Below, in pieces: positions 32,670 to 44,995 of a DNA stretch of 64,000 nucleotides. Position 1 is the stretch's first letter. The number at the start of each line of letters is the position of its first letter. Both the position numbers and the translations under genes were made by a program. A model generated the notes under the pieces. The model did no database searches, was not told the DNA's origin, and saw only the letters and a list, made by a program, of their open reading frames with translations. The stretch spans positions 248,001-312,000 of the forward strand of contig VCJN01002356.1 of the NCBI GenBank assembly GCA_006384855.1, given 5' to 3'. Origin of the DNA: Tetraselmis striata. Lineage: Eukaryota > Chlorophyta > Chlorodendrophyceae > Chlorodendrales > Chlorodendraceae.

Positions 32670-34460
32670 GCCGACCTGTCGAAACTTGTCTACTCTCTAG
32701 GGTGGAGGCCGGATGCGTCTCGCGGGGAAGGGAGGGGAGGAGTATGGATTAGGAATCAGGTAGAAGTAGTGAGTTCGCGATGACTAATAACTTTATATAA
32801 TATCGTCCTACATACATCAGTAGCGATGATTATGTAGGTTTCCTCATACACCCCTCCACATAAGTTTGGGGTCCCTTTTCGGCAGTCTCAAGACTTAAGA
32901 AGTATAGGGTACCTGAACGTTGGGTATATGAAATGAAACCCTGGAAGCTCAGAGGGTTTTATAAGACCTGCATGACGAGTGGCTCAAATCGAAGCTTAAA
33001 GACCTTTGACTAGGGTGTCACGCTGCACTCGGTGCGTGGATGCATGGGCGTCGCCTGCAACTGCACCAAAACCAGGGTCGGTATCACGCACACGCCGACG
33101 CGCGTGAATAAACAACCAAACGGCGGCATGGCCAAGAACGCGTGAGGAAACACATTGGCGAGGGGCTCGGGTGCATTTGGTTGGGGTGCAGCCGTGTGGG
33201 CGGCGGCTAGTACATGTCGCGTTGCGACACTGACATGGCATCAGTAGTGTTGGCCGCGCTCAGCAACACCCCCTTGGCTTTAAGACACTATAACTTCTCG
33301 GGGTTTGCTCAGAAAAACTTTTAAGCAATTCCATGCAATTCCTCGTTCAAATCTGCGTCGAAACCTATCCTTCCAAAATCAAAAAATGATTTTTGGGCCC
33401 CGGAAAATCCCGAAAGAGGATCATCGAAGTTGCCCCTCACTGCCTCATGTGCCCACCCATGTCGGGCGAGTGGCTTTGCGCCAAGTGCGTGCTTAAGCCC
33501 CATACCCGGTTGCGCGAGAGCGTTATGTGTGCGGATGACCACGGACCACCAACACTTGGCATGTGCCGCCTCCTAGCGATACACACATCTACCAGCCAAA
33601 ATGTCATTTTCCACAGCATTTTTCAAGGAATTTCATATTAATTAAAGTCCACGCCCCTACCGCGCCACCCCGCCCACGAAACGGTGCAACTGGCATTCCA
33701 CCGCGCGCCCCCACAGTAGAGCACTGCCCTACGCCAAGGGGGCCATCGAACGCCTCTCCTACGTGCGTTCGCCACAGAAACAACAGCATTTTCACCCCAA
33801 AACTGCTCGCCACAGCGGCCAACTTGTCGTCGGGGTGTCATGTCGTGCCTATAATGACATGCTTTCAGTGGCCTACACGCACAGTGTGTGCAACTTATGC
33901 CAAGGGCCGTATTCACCGAGTTTGGTGCGACGAGTGCCGCTATATCCATAGGTTTGGACGGTTGGCGCAACCCACAATTTTCTAGCGCCAACGCATCATG
34001 CACTGATTTCGCGTTTTTCAAAGGGCGCCCACAAACGGTCGTGTTGTCGCGCGGGTGGGTATGAAGCGCACAATAGGCGTTTGCCCGAACTATTCCCACT
34101 GTAGTTAGCATGTATGCACATGCATGCGTTATCCTCGCCCATGCATGCGCTTTGCGATCGAAACTGCAAAACCCGGACTTCTGTGGAGGGGTATACAAGG
34201 GCGCGGCGTCTTCGGGGCGCGGTGCTGTGCAGCTAGCGACAATAATAGCGACTAATGATTAATCGCTAAGGATTATCCAGCGAAGCGTCGATTTTTCGGC
34301 GGTAAGCTTATTGCCGTACGGGTACCCGTATAGTGCAGCGGATCGGGCCTATAGGTGCATGACTAAAGCGCTTATCTACTGGCATGTACTACTAAGTACT
34401 ATAATCCACCCACCCACCCGCCCACGGTCCTTAATTACACAGCCGTCCGATTACGATCTC
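32670..34460. other. Intergenic / old repeat sequence, no gene recognised
   Basis: Open frames of up to 186 codons occur on both strands near 33393-34198, but none has a recognisable domain and they overlap each other. I see no tRNA, intron pattern or terminal repeats. Confidence 0.4.
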
Positions 34461-34486
34461 ACGGTTGGGAGGCTATGAGTACTGGT

Positions 34487-34725
34487 ACTCGCTACTCGCT
34501 GCTGGTAATGGAAAAAAAACTCTAGTACTTCAAAGCGCTGGCAATGCGAACGCTCGCTGCTGATACTGGTACTCGCTACTCGCTGCCGGTACTGCTGGTA
34601 CTGCTGGTACTGGTACTGGTACTCGCTACTCGCTGCTGGTAATGGGAGAAAAAACTCCGGTACTTCAAAGCGCTGGGAATGCAAACGCTCAATGCTGGTA
34701 CTTGAAAGCGCTGGCAATGCAATTC
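34487..34725. repeat. Minisatellite, 134-bp period, GGTACTCG-rich
   Basis: ACTCGCTACTCGCTGCTGG at 34487 recurs at 34621. Each is followed by AATGG, an A-rich stretch, and TACTTCAAAGCGCTGG. Shorter GGTACTGCT steps lie between them. Confidence 0.8.
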
Positions 34726-35110
34726 ATGGAACTGTAGGCCAGTGATATAGAACCCGTTCTTTTAAATTTTTCTGAAATATCGACGCATCGCTGATTCAAC
34801 TGTCAAGTTACTTCATAGTAATGGATGAATATCCGCGCTTTGCCGGTGTTCTATACCTGGCCACAAAAGTCTTGCCCCCTTGTCAAGCATCAATTAATTG
34901 TAGATTGGCCCATTATCAGCCCTCGCCTTCGTTTCCGGCCGCGCCCTTCCATGTGCCATACGTGAACACGACATTATGCGTGGGGGCAGCCCTAAGTGGC
35001 GTTTGTTGTGCTCTCGTTGTGAAATAAGCCATACGTGCGCGTGTCATTGTTCATGGTTAGTAATGAATTTGGTATCCCAATGTCACGCGGGCACAAATTT
35101 ATATAGCACG

Positions 35111-35220
<110 letters not shown>

Positions 35221-35781
35221 ATGTGCACAACTGCACGCCAAAAGTTAGGTCTACCATCGTGGAACACATTCACAAAGGCGCGCTCTCCCCGCCAAGCATC
35301 GGCATGCAAGCAAATGAGCAGTTCCCGCAAAACGGCCAATATTGCAGTTAAGGCTTGCTCCAAAACCAGCCCACCTACAGCCGATGTCCGCATTCAATGC
35401 GCCCTTGGTAGAGCCGGGCTTCAGCCCGTACTGCGAAGCAGGCAGGGGTGCAGCCCCCGATCGAGTCAGTGGGTGGGTCCATATATATGGTCACCTACTA
35501 GGCCATTGTCCAGGGTATGTGGGAGATTTCCACCAATGCGCTCCCGTATTCTCCTGCTATTGGGATGCGCCTAGCGGCCCCCCCTACGCGGAGAAAATCC
35601 GCCCGCGCGGGGCGAGTACATCGCCTTCTTATCGGGATGCGGGTCGCGCGGTAAGCCACTATACTAGGGTTTGTAGGAAAACTTAAAAAAATTATTTGCA
35701 TCGCCCCCCCCCCCCCCCCCCCCCCCGCCCGCCCCTACCGGCTACCCCCTTAGATTATATTCCCACCGAGGGGCCCGGCTG

Positions 35782-37000
35782 CACGGCGCACCCAGCGGGT
35801 GCCTAATCGGAGATATAGCGAAATATACATTTCGCGGTACGTTGTTTAGTACTCTAGAATAGTGTATCTTGTTTATCGCTTATTTCCCGGTATATTCCGC
35901 TCGTGCTGTGTTGCGTAGCAGTGCGCCAAAAACGGCCTCATGTCGGCCGCAACCGCGCACATGCAGTGCCCGTTATTCGGCTCACGGAGGGGGGCGATGT
36001 CCACGGCCTCATGCCCGAGCCGAACGGGCACCAACTGCCCTGGAAATAGGGTAGGTCCATAGCCTATCTCATAGGGATGCTATAGAAAAATGGAGCTAGA
36101 GGTCGGGGGCTACATAGACGGTGCCCCATGTGCCCCCGATTCAAGAAGCCGTCCGATCTTGAAACCCGCGTTTTCGGAAATACACCCCCGGCCTCAACCC
36201 CTCCTGTGGGGGCGGCTGAGGTAGCTTTTTGCTTATCGATCGTATGAGCACTTGTAGAGGCCCATACGCAGGGGTGACGTCCGCTGGCGGTCAGTTTGCG
36301 GTCAATCTCAGTCGATGCCTGCCCGATGGGCCCGACCGACCGCCCGGATTTTACGCTCTCTCGACCCCCTCCCGCATAGGCATCGCCTGCCACCTGCTGC
36401 TAACTATTTAGCCCGCCGCACATGTACCGTCACATGGTCTAGCTTTTAGGGGTGCGGTAGAGCCCATGAGTGGCCCATGAGGTGGTCGGTGCGCGGTGCC
36501 CCATCTCCCCCCATATTCTTGAGCAGAGATTAGATAAACGGGCTGAATGGGAGGTCGGCCAACCACCACCCGTAGATGAGTGATCGACGCGTTACCCATC
36601 TACCTACGCCTGCCGAAGGTCACTATACCCATATGCTAATGATAGAGACCGATATGGGTCGATTTGTCTGCTTATAGGTGCACCGGGAGCCGATGGAGTG
36701 ACGGGTAGCTGTGATGATCTTTCAAAGTAGCGAAAATACGGTTATCGGGAGGAGGTGAGACACGGGATGAATCGCACGATTCTTCACCCGTGCCTCACCA
36801 AATCCCAAACGACTCGGCCCATATCCCACCCCTAGCCCATAAGGGCCCATGGGTGACGGTCTAGAGGCTCTCGTTCACGTCGTGTGCACTGCTAGTGGCC
36901 GATTCGGGGGTGGGATGGGGATGGTCCTTGTACCGGTACATGAGACACCGTACGCGCGCTATATCGCCAATTTTCAACACCGTAGTGCGGGTGCGCCGTG
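35782..37000. mobile_element. TIR element X, copy 1, 1.2 kb
   Basis: Begins CACGGCGCACCC and ends GGGTGCGCCGTG, a 12-bp terminal inverted repeat. It is similar along its length to 39917-41937 once the 816-bp foldback insertion there is removed. Shared landmarks include GAAATATACAT, AACGGGCTGAATGGGA, GTGGCCGATTCGGGG and CGCGCTATATCGCC. No open frame with a recognised domain is present. Target duplications are not evident. Confidence 0.65.
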
Positions 37001-38571
37001 AGGATTCGAACAAGCGCGCAGAGCGGAATCACGAGCGTAACATGCAGCCCTCTCTCCCTCCGCCACCTATCACATCTTAAGCCGGCGAAAATGAATATTC
37101 TAAGTTACTTATATAATTAAAATGCGCCATTGTACCACACGGCGGTCGGCGGCGCCGGTGTTGACGTGGCGATACGGACAGATACGTATATCAGGGCAAA
37201 ACTTACGAGGGGGACTGTGCATCTTCGCGGTGATGCTTGCTGTGCGATTCCATGGCGGTCCTTCTTTCCCGACTTCATGCTTCCTACGTTGTCAGTCCGT
37301 CCAGGCTCTTCGGAACTTAATCGCCTGCCAGCCTGCTGAGTTCCGCCATCACATGTCGCGCACGCGGCTGGGGTTGTCGCAACGAGTCTTTGCTTGCGTG
37401 CATGGTACCTTGGGCGGCATTCTCTCTGCCGGAGTGTAGAGGGCCAAGTCTGATGCGTCTGCCCGTGCTCATTCCGCACCCTCTTATGTTGCTGCTTCCG
37501 CCTCGCAGTTGCCGTAGTGGACGTTTCCTATTGCCTTATCGGGTGAGTTCCTGATCGTCTTTTGCGGCTGGCTCATGTAATTGATTAATGGATAATTATG
37601 GTCAGCATCGCAGCGCAGAATCTCTCCGGCAACAGCTTCGTCGTAGCTATAAATCAGGATGAGTACAACATCATTAATTGTAAGGATAAATATTTTTGAT
37701 CGTGAGAATGATTATTTTGGCATACACAAGAAAAAATTTAAAATACCCCGCGTAGTTGGGACGTCAAGTACCCTGAACTGAAGGCCCTTCAGAGAAACCC
37801 TAGTCAGGACTAGCACGACCTGCCTTCACGGCAGCCGACCGGTCCACTCTTCTTTGCTGTGACACGCTCCATCTAGCGCATCAAAGCAAAGTTGTGACAT
37901 TTTTGGCCGCTCCGGGTGCCGGTCTTCCGCCATCGTACCATGTACGGTGAGCGTAGCTCCCCCCCCCCCCCCCCCCCCCGCACCCCGCACCCTCTCGTGG
38001 CTTGTGGTTGATGGACGCGCGCCGCTTGCGACGGGCTTACTACCCGTACTACCCGCAAACGAGCTGCTGATTGCTCGCCCAACGCGAGGAGAGGACGAAG
38101 CCGCAACGCTTCCCCACTCAGCGGAACATGGTCCAAGCCCTTCCACAAGTTTCGACCAACAGTAACTACCCATGCCTGGCCATCCTAGGGCTCGATCCGT
38201 GTAGGTATGGCTCGATCCGTAATAGCCTCTACTCGGCGTAGGTGCCGAGATGCGCTCCGATCGGGGCGCTTGCCGGCGGTGCATGCTCGTCGTCTATTGC
38301 ACATCGAGTACAAAGTGACACTACAATGCCAGTGGCCAAGCCATCGCCTAGTGGCACATGGCGACTCCCACGCCGCGGCACTTCTTCTCTGCCGCGCACC
38401 GTGCGTGGACCATGACGCCGACGCGAAGAGGGCCAACAGAGCGACATGGCTCGGCCCCCTCGCGACATCCATCGCGATGATGATTCTTGTACCGCCGACT
38501 CCCCCTTTATTATGAGACATTGCGTGCATCGTAATCTCGGCAACTAGCACCAAGCCGCTGGTGCAATCGCC
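37001..38571. other. Repeat-derived region, no intact gene
   Basis: Contains a segment at about 37505-37590 (core GGACGTTTCCTATTGCC) that recurs at 56425-56505. Another at about 37818-37876 (core CCGACCGGTCCACTCT) recurs at 42698-42756. A run of about 20 C lies near 37960-37979. The last 400 bp may be 5' internal sequence of the DIRS-like element that follows. Confidence 0.45.
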
Positions 38572-39916
38572 GTGTTCTCAACTATATCTCTAGAGGTGTA
38601 CGCATTCAGTTTTTGGACGGGCTTGCCCCCCCTCCCCCCCCCCTCTTTTCATCGGGGGGTGTCAATGGAGGATGCTACTCCGGCCCAGCTGAAGTTCACG
38701 GACGGTGAATTGGCTCGCTTCTTGGCCGTTGGTGGCGATGAGGCTACTGCGCAAAATATATGGGTGTCCCGATTGTTCTTGGTTCCTTAGCCTAGAACAA
38801 AATATTGGGGCTCGTCATTGACCTCCGCCCCTTGAACCGCTACTGCGAGACGGGCGATCTTTCGTTCGAGATGTTGCCGCATTTGTGCGCTTTGGCGCGC
38901 CTTGGGGATTACATGTTGAATATGGACCTAAATGATAGATTTCACGCGGTTGGAATCGCCCCTAAGGACATGGCCTTTTTTCACGGTCGATCTCCGACCG
39001 ACGTGCCTTCCCATAAGCCGGTCTTTGTCCCTTTACAGCTGCCAGTTCTCCAACGTCCTCATTGGCAGGGGCATTGCGTCGTAACCCGGCTGAAGCATAC
39101 GGCACACAAGTCCCCTGGCGTCGATTTGGCATCCACATGTTGCCCTACATCGACGATTTCCTTTTTCTAGCTGCTCGGACTCAGGCTAAGGCCATCATGC
39201 AACACGACTACACTCATCGAACGCCACCTCTCGGGATTTGGCATGTTGCACAACCCCAACAAGGACGTATGGGAGCCCACCTAGAAGCTCGTGCACATGC
39301 TGGGGATACGCATCGACACGTGCGCGGGGTGTCGGGGCGTCGGGCGGGTCGGGGTAGCCTACTCTTCGTGCGCCTCGCTATCATTGCTCGCACGGCAAAA
39401 CGCCCGATCCATCGTGCGAAACACGACCGCCGGTGGTTGCATGCTCGCGAACGAGTTGGACGCCCTTGCGGGAAAGTGAAAGTTTCTCTAGTTGGCCATC
39501 GCCCCTACTCGTTTCTACCATCGTGAGCTGTATGATGTGCTCAAGACTCGCGACTCTTGGTCCGGCCGCTTGGTCCGGCCGCGTCAAGCTCACCCGCCAG
39601 CTTGAACGTGACCTACAATGGTGGGTTGGCTTGCCCACCCAAAACAGCGGCCGCCCCATTAGCCGCCCTGTCGAAACTGGTTATTACTTGCACGTCTACA
39701 ATTCGTCCTATATATATGGATGGGGCGCCGTTTTGAATGTGCACCATGTAGCTCGCTCAGGGTTTTTGAGACGACGATGACCGCTCTGCGTACATTACCA
39801 TGAAAGAGCTCAAAGCCGTCTGTATGGCTATCGGGTCCTTCCTCCCCATGTTCCGCAACCGTCACACCCGCTTGCACGAGGATAACCCAGCGGTTGTCGG
39901 TGTCCTCACCAACCTC

Positions 39917-41937
39917 CACGGCGCACCTCGGGGCCCCACATTGGATCAATGGTGAAATATACATGCGGTACGTTTCTCATTACTCTAAAATAGTATATGG
40001 ATTGTTTCTCTCAATTCACCGGTGTAATCCGCTTTCGCGCTGCTACGTCGTAATCCTTAGTGCTCGAAATGACGTAGTGCATGCTCCAGCTATGGACGAG
40101 CAGTGCCGCCCGTTCGGTTCACAGAGGGCGGGGGGCATGCTCGAGCCGAACAGGCACAGCCTGCTCTAGAAATAGGCTAGAACCGCAGCTATAGGGGTAT
40201 ACTAGTGATATAAATCTTGGCCTCAAATAAGCCGGGGGGCATATGGATGGTGCCCCACTTGATTCCGCAGATCCAACACGCCCGATCTAACAACTCGCGT
40301 TTTCACAAACACCCCCCGGCCTCAACGCCTTATACGCGAGAGGTTGCTTGAAGCAACCATATACCAACCGAGCGTACGAGCACTATAGCACATACCCACA
40401 CGGAGGGCTGACGCGTTGAGGGTCACGCTGCGGTCAAGCTCTTCGGTCGATGCCGGGCCGATGGGCCCCACCGACCCATATTGTCCGCCGTCTCGACATG
40501 CCCTCGCTCGCTCTTATGTCGAGACAGCATGAACCCTTAACGCTGCAGCTTTGGTCATGGGGACGCAGTCTAGCCAAAAACTGCCTATGATGTGGTATAT
40601 ATGTTATGTACTCTACACTGCTGTACTTTGTACTGCGGGAGCCGACGGAGGAGCGAAGAACTGGCGACTGAGGCGGACGAGAACGAGTACAAGCCAAGCG
40701 AAGTACGAGTATGAGCATTGCGAGTGCGAGTACAAGTGAAGGCGAAGTACTGGTACGAGGACGACGAGGCGACAGTACGCGCGACTACAAGGCGACTAGT
40801 AGTGCAGGACAGTATTACGAGTACCCACATGGGGTGCAAGTAACCTGTACTTACGCCTGCGTACCAGCAGGAGCGCGATTGTTGTGCGCGCTGGTAAAAT
40901 ACCTAGTCTAGTCTAGTAGTTACACGCAGCACAAGTGGCGGAAATTGGATATGTACACAGCGCACGGTTCCTAGCACCTTCGCCTGTCCGCAGCACAGCG
41001 GTTATTATATTTGTCTTCTATTGCTATAGCAAATGCCATAGCGTTCTAGATGGTTCCAGTAGGTTCTAGTACCTACTGGTAATACGCTCCTATGGCAGCG
41101 CTCTATTTAACGCTAGGTATTTTACCAGCGCGCACAACAATCGCGCTCCTGCTGGTACGCAGGCGTAAGTACAGGTTACTTGCACCCCATGTGGGTACTC
41201 GTAATACTGTCCTGCACTACTAGTCGCCTTGTAGTCGCGCGTACTGTCGCCTCGTCGTCCTCGTACCAGTACTTCGCCTTCACTTGTACTCGCACTCGCA
41301 ATGCTCATACTCGTACTTCGCTTGGCTTGTACTCGTTCTCGTCCGCCTCAGTCGCCAGTTCTTCGCTCCTCCGTCGGCTCCCGCAGTACAAAGTACAGCA
41401 GTGTAGAGTACATAACAATATATGTGCTCGGTGGCCCAACGATTTTCCCATTTCCGGGCAGATTAAAAAACGGGCTGAATGGGACCACGGTCAACTACCA
41501 CATGTAGACGCGTGGTTGACGCGCCACTGGCCGCACCACACTAACATAACCTCTCTAAGCCCATATTCTATCGATAGAAATCGATACGGGTGGATGGGAT
41601 AATCTATAGCTGCGATGGTAGTCGATGGGGTGAATGGCGGCTGCGATAATATTGAAAAAGACGAAAATACGCGGTTTTCGGACGTACGGAGGTTGGACAT
41701 GGGCTTAATCTCATGATTCTTGACCCTTGCTCCACAAAACCCCATCCGACACGGCCAATATCCTACCCATGGCTTCTTAGGGGCCACGGATGGTGGTCTA
41801 GATCTTCTCGTTGGTGCCTTGTGCGCTGCTTGTGGCCGATTCGGGGTTGGAATAGATGTGGACTCTATACGGGTACATGGCACACCGTATGCGCGCTATA
41901 TCGCCGTTTTTATACACTACCGGGCGGGTGCGCCGTG
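39917..41937. mobile_element. TIR element X, copy 2, 2.0 kb, nested
   Basis: Starts CACGGCGCACC and ends GGTGCGCCGTG, the same termini as copy 1. It splits the RNase H-like coding sequence between VLTNL and SRSP. Its extra length over copy 1 equals the 816-bp foldback element at 40602-41417. Confidence 0.7.
40602..41417. mobile_element. Foldback element with 305-bp inverted repeats
   Basis: Arms 40602-40906 and 41113-41417 are reverse complements; I found no mismatch in the stretches I compared. The spacer is 206 bp. The left end begins TGTTATGTACTCTACAC. ATATA flanks both ends (40597-40601 and 41418-41422), a possible 5-bp target duplication, although it is low complexity. The arms are rich in GTACGAG-type steps. 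There is no plausible gene; frames read through the arms are identical mirror images. Confidence 0.85.
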
Positions 41938-43136
41938 TCATCTCTCGCTCTCCGCGCCTCGACGTCATATATACTCATGGTTGAGCTGCGTAAAATCATG
42001 GTACTTCATTGACAAGCACGGTATTACCCTGCCTGTGCGTTACATCCGTTCCACGGCGAATATCTGCTGGGCTGGCTGCCTAACTCGCGAAATTGACCGC
42101 GGCGACCGGCAGTTCAACCCGCGTCGATTCGCCTTGCTCACTGCTAAGTGGGGCGTCTGTACTATCGACCGCTTCGCGACATCCGAAAACGCCACCCTCC
42201 CCCGCTGCAACGCCCGTTGGCGTGACCCGCGGGGCGAGGCCGTCGACGCGCCATGGCGTTGCGAACATGACTAGTGGATGACCTCGCTTGGAACCTCATC
42301 GGAAATATTGTTTCCTAACTGGAGTCCTGTGGTGCCCCAACCATCGTCATTGTTCCCTACTGGCCTAACAAAGCTTGGTACCCTCTCCTTTCGGAGATGT
42401 GCTCCGACATGCGGTCCTAGAAAGCCGCGCCACAACCTCTTCATCATAGCCGTACTGGCGACCGCCTTCCCGTCGGCGCACCCCGTTGGCATGTCGCCGC
42501 CTTCGTCAACATTCCCGCCCATGACCCCACCGTGGCGTGCTGCGCGCGCATCATTCTTTAGTTGGCAAATCAGACGATCCTTGTGAAATGTTCTAAAGTA
42601 GTTTATGTGGTTTTTCTCACTCTACGGGGCAGCCTTGGCGCGGCGCCCGTGGCGCGCGTGCGCACGCACATGTTTACGGGGGCCGGTCGTGACCACCACC
42701 TGCCTTCACGGCGGCCGACCGGTCCACTCTCCTTCGCTGTGGCACGCTCCATACAGCCCGGCCATCCCTCCCTCCCTGTGGGCTTGTTTGCCTACCAGCA
42801 ATTCCTGATTATCACCGGAGCTTATAGGGATTTTATTAGTAGTCAGATTACTGCGTCAACACCTGAGGACTAACTGCCTTTCTTTTGGGGTTTTAGGGTC
42901 CCCCTCCCCCCTCCCTTCACGGCGCCCCGAATTTTACTCGGAATGGGATTTTTTCCCAGTTATGGCGTCGCTCGGGCCCTCCCTCACATTGCCTTTTTGG
43001 TTGCACATGTATCGCACTCCCGAAATCTTTGCTCCGCGGGATGGGGCTTGCCCCAACTTGCATTACTCGAATGGGCCGACGCCCAAACGGTTAGCTAGGG
43101 CGGACCTTTCGTGGTCATTGCCGGGTATTTTGATGG

Positions 43137-44557
43137 CAGTGTTTTAGACGGTGATCCAAAAATATTTTGGAATTTTCGTCACTAGCCTTCAATTAGAGTA
43201 TTGCAGAATACTTCGGCAATTGGCTTGATGACTATAACTATAGCTGATAGGAGTAATTACTGAATTTAAACAAATGAAATAATTGTATGTTACTATTAAT
43301 TTACACCCCCCAAATTTAAAGTTGCCCTGGTCTGAAGATGGATGATGAGGATTTTGCTGCAGTAGTGTGCAGAATCCATCACGGAGCTTGCAAATCACAC
43401 CAGAGTTGACAAAGAGTGGTCGGGAATGGTTATATCGAGCCGCAATTCTAGATGGGTAGCATCCCAACATCTCTCTAGCAGGTAAGAGCAATGGCGTTGT
43501 CATCGGCTGGGGGTGCTGGGGGTGCTGCGCCCTGCTCAACGAGCTTGACTGTCATCAGCCTCAATGGCATCTACCAGAGCATCGATCCTCTACCATGTTC
43601 AACACATCCTGGCCATAATTATCAAGTAGGCGCAACTTGACATAGCAGTACAAAAGCTTGACAACATTGTCACGCTTGAGAGAAGCACGGCCTTTGGTGG
43701 CTACTCGCTTATGAACATAGTTCATGCGCTCCACAAGACAAGCAATGGGGGATGGAGCAACATATCACACAGAGCAATCTCCTTCAGATGAGTGGAGCAC
43801 TTGATGTAGTTGGTCCACCACAGAAGAGGGCATTCCGCCGCCTGACACTTCATGATTGCCTTTTGAGTGCCAGAGAGCAGCTCACACCCATGGTTCATCT
43901 CCAACCATGCCGCTTCTAGGCGAGCATACCTTTCGTTGGCCTGATCAGTCGCCTCCTGCCGAGCGAAGTGACGACTAATGAACGATATTCGGGCGGGCAG
44001 GAACTCATAGCGCGAAGGCCGTGCCTAGTGAGCTCTCCTAGGTCGAAACACTGTGCGTCGTGTGCGATGGCCGCTGGAGGCGGTGGTCCGCCGCTACTTG
44101 CTGCGGCTCCAGTACTCGCGCCGCACGCCCGAAACTATTACTTACCAGTAAATTGCCAGTGACATTAATTAGCGGTATTTAATATTAATTAATACCCCCG
44201 AAACAAAAAATACCGGTAATCTATCAGCTTCAACTATCACGGAGCGTCGAATACCTAGCCTCGGGTTCGATTCCTGGCCGATGTATTTCGGCAATACCGG
44301 CCCGGCGTGTCCCGGGTTTACTCGGTTGATGCATTAGCCCTTCGGGGTTCGAATGAGGCAATGGTCTGTGGGCTATGCCAGACCTACGACTGCAGTTGGC
44401 GCACGAGGTCAAGTGCTGGGGCGGCTTCGGCCGATGTCCCGGGGCGAACTTTACTTTACTTTTACCTAGCCTAGGGCTTTCCTTCAATGGATAGCTGCCT
44501 AACCGGCCGTCGTAGAGGGTTTCACTGTTGCCAGTCCTGTCCCAGGGGCGGGAAAAC
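43137..44557. mobile_element. hAT-like transposon relic
   Basis: Left end contains TTTTAGACGGTGATCC, and TTCGGCAATT followed by GCTTGATGACTATAACT lies about 70 bp inward. Right end contains GGGTTTCACTGTTGCC followed by CCCAGGGGCGGGAAAA. Both ends recur at 55808-56025, where the interior is deleted. The interior holds a hAT-type transposase remnant on the minus strand. An exact terminal inverted repeat or 8-bp duplication could not be confirmed. Confidence 0.55.
43560..43965 (-). pseudogene. hAT-like transposase C-terminal fragment
   Basis: Minus-strand reading gives AECPLLWWTNYIKCSTHLKE and CDMLLHPP. After one frame change it continues VERMNYVHKRVATKGR and VKLLYCYVKLRLLDNY. This matches the dimerisation (hATC) region: a ..PL.WW.. 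start, a conserved block before a ..H..R..L motif, and a K.....Y..LRLL end. A frameshift and flanking stops show inactivity. No N-terminal half is found. Confidence 0.6.
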
Positions 44558-44890
44558 CTGCTCGTGTACGAGTACGGCTGTCGCTAGCGTACATCGGAGC
44601 GCGGCGCGCAGCACGCGCGCGATAGCGACTATCTATACGTCTTCCTATCGTCGACGCGTCGCCGGCGTCGCGCGTCGCTTCGAGTGACCCCCACACCGCT
44701 TCAGGGATGAGTCGGGGATCACACCAGTTGTCAACGCTGGACTCGCGTCCCGGGGTCGTGCGGCTGTGCTCCTCAGAGTACTGCCTGACCCCCCCCCCCC
44801 CCTCCCCCCCCCCCTCGCCCCTAACACACCATTTGACAGCCACATCCCGTTCCTGGTCGGATCTTTTCCCCGGCGGCTTGGATCCTTGCG

Positions 44891-44961
44891 ATGGTGCGGC
44901 TGGCGGGCTTCCAGGCCATCAACGATGAGCGACTGGAGCAGGTGCGACGGGAGCGCTCCCC

Positions 44962-44995
<34 letters not shown>

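Larger units (their letters stand above)
38572..42420 (+). pseudogene. DIRS-like RT/RNase H element, interrupted and broken
   Basis: RT pieces: FTDGELARFLA and VSRLFLVP, then VIDLRPLNRYCETGDLSFEM and LPYIDDFLFLA (YxDD-type box, near 39150). Then LTRQLERDLQWWVGLP and the RNase H-type HEDNPAVVGVLTNL end near 39916. After the inserted element X the frame resumes with SRSP, MVELRK, RYIRSTANI and WGVCTIDRFATSENATLPR, and ends with GAPTIVIVPYWPNKAWYPLL (about 42330-42390). The order RT, RNase H and a WG..DRFA..N tail is typical of DIRS elements. Multiple stops and shifts show it is dead. Confidence 0.7.

Noticed and set aside
44255..44285. tRNA or SINE promoter (GGTTCGATTCC, a B-box match)
   Set aside because: No A-box, no anticodon arm and no matching acceptor stem could be built around it. 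It lies inside the hAT-like relic and is likely coincidental.
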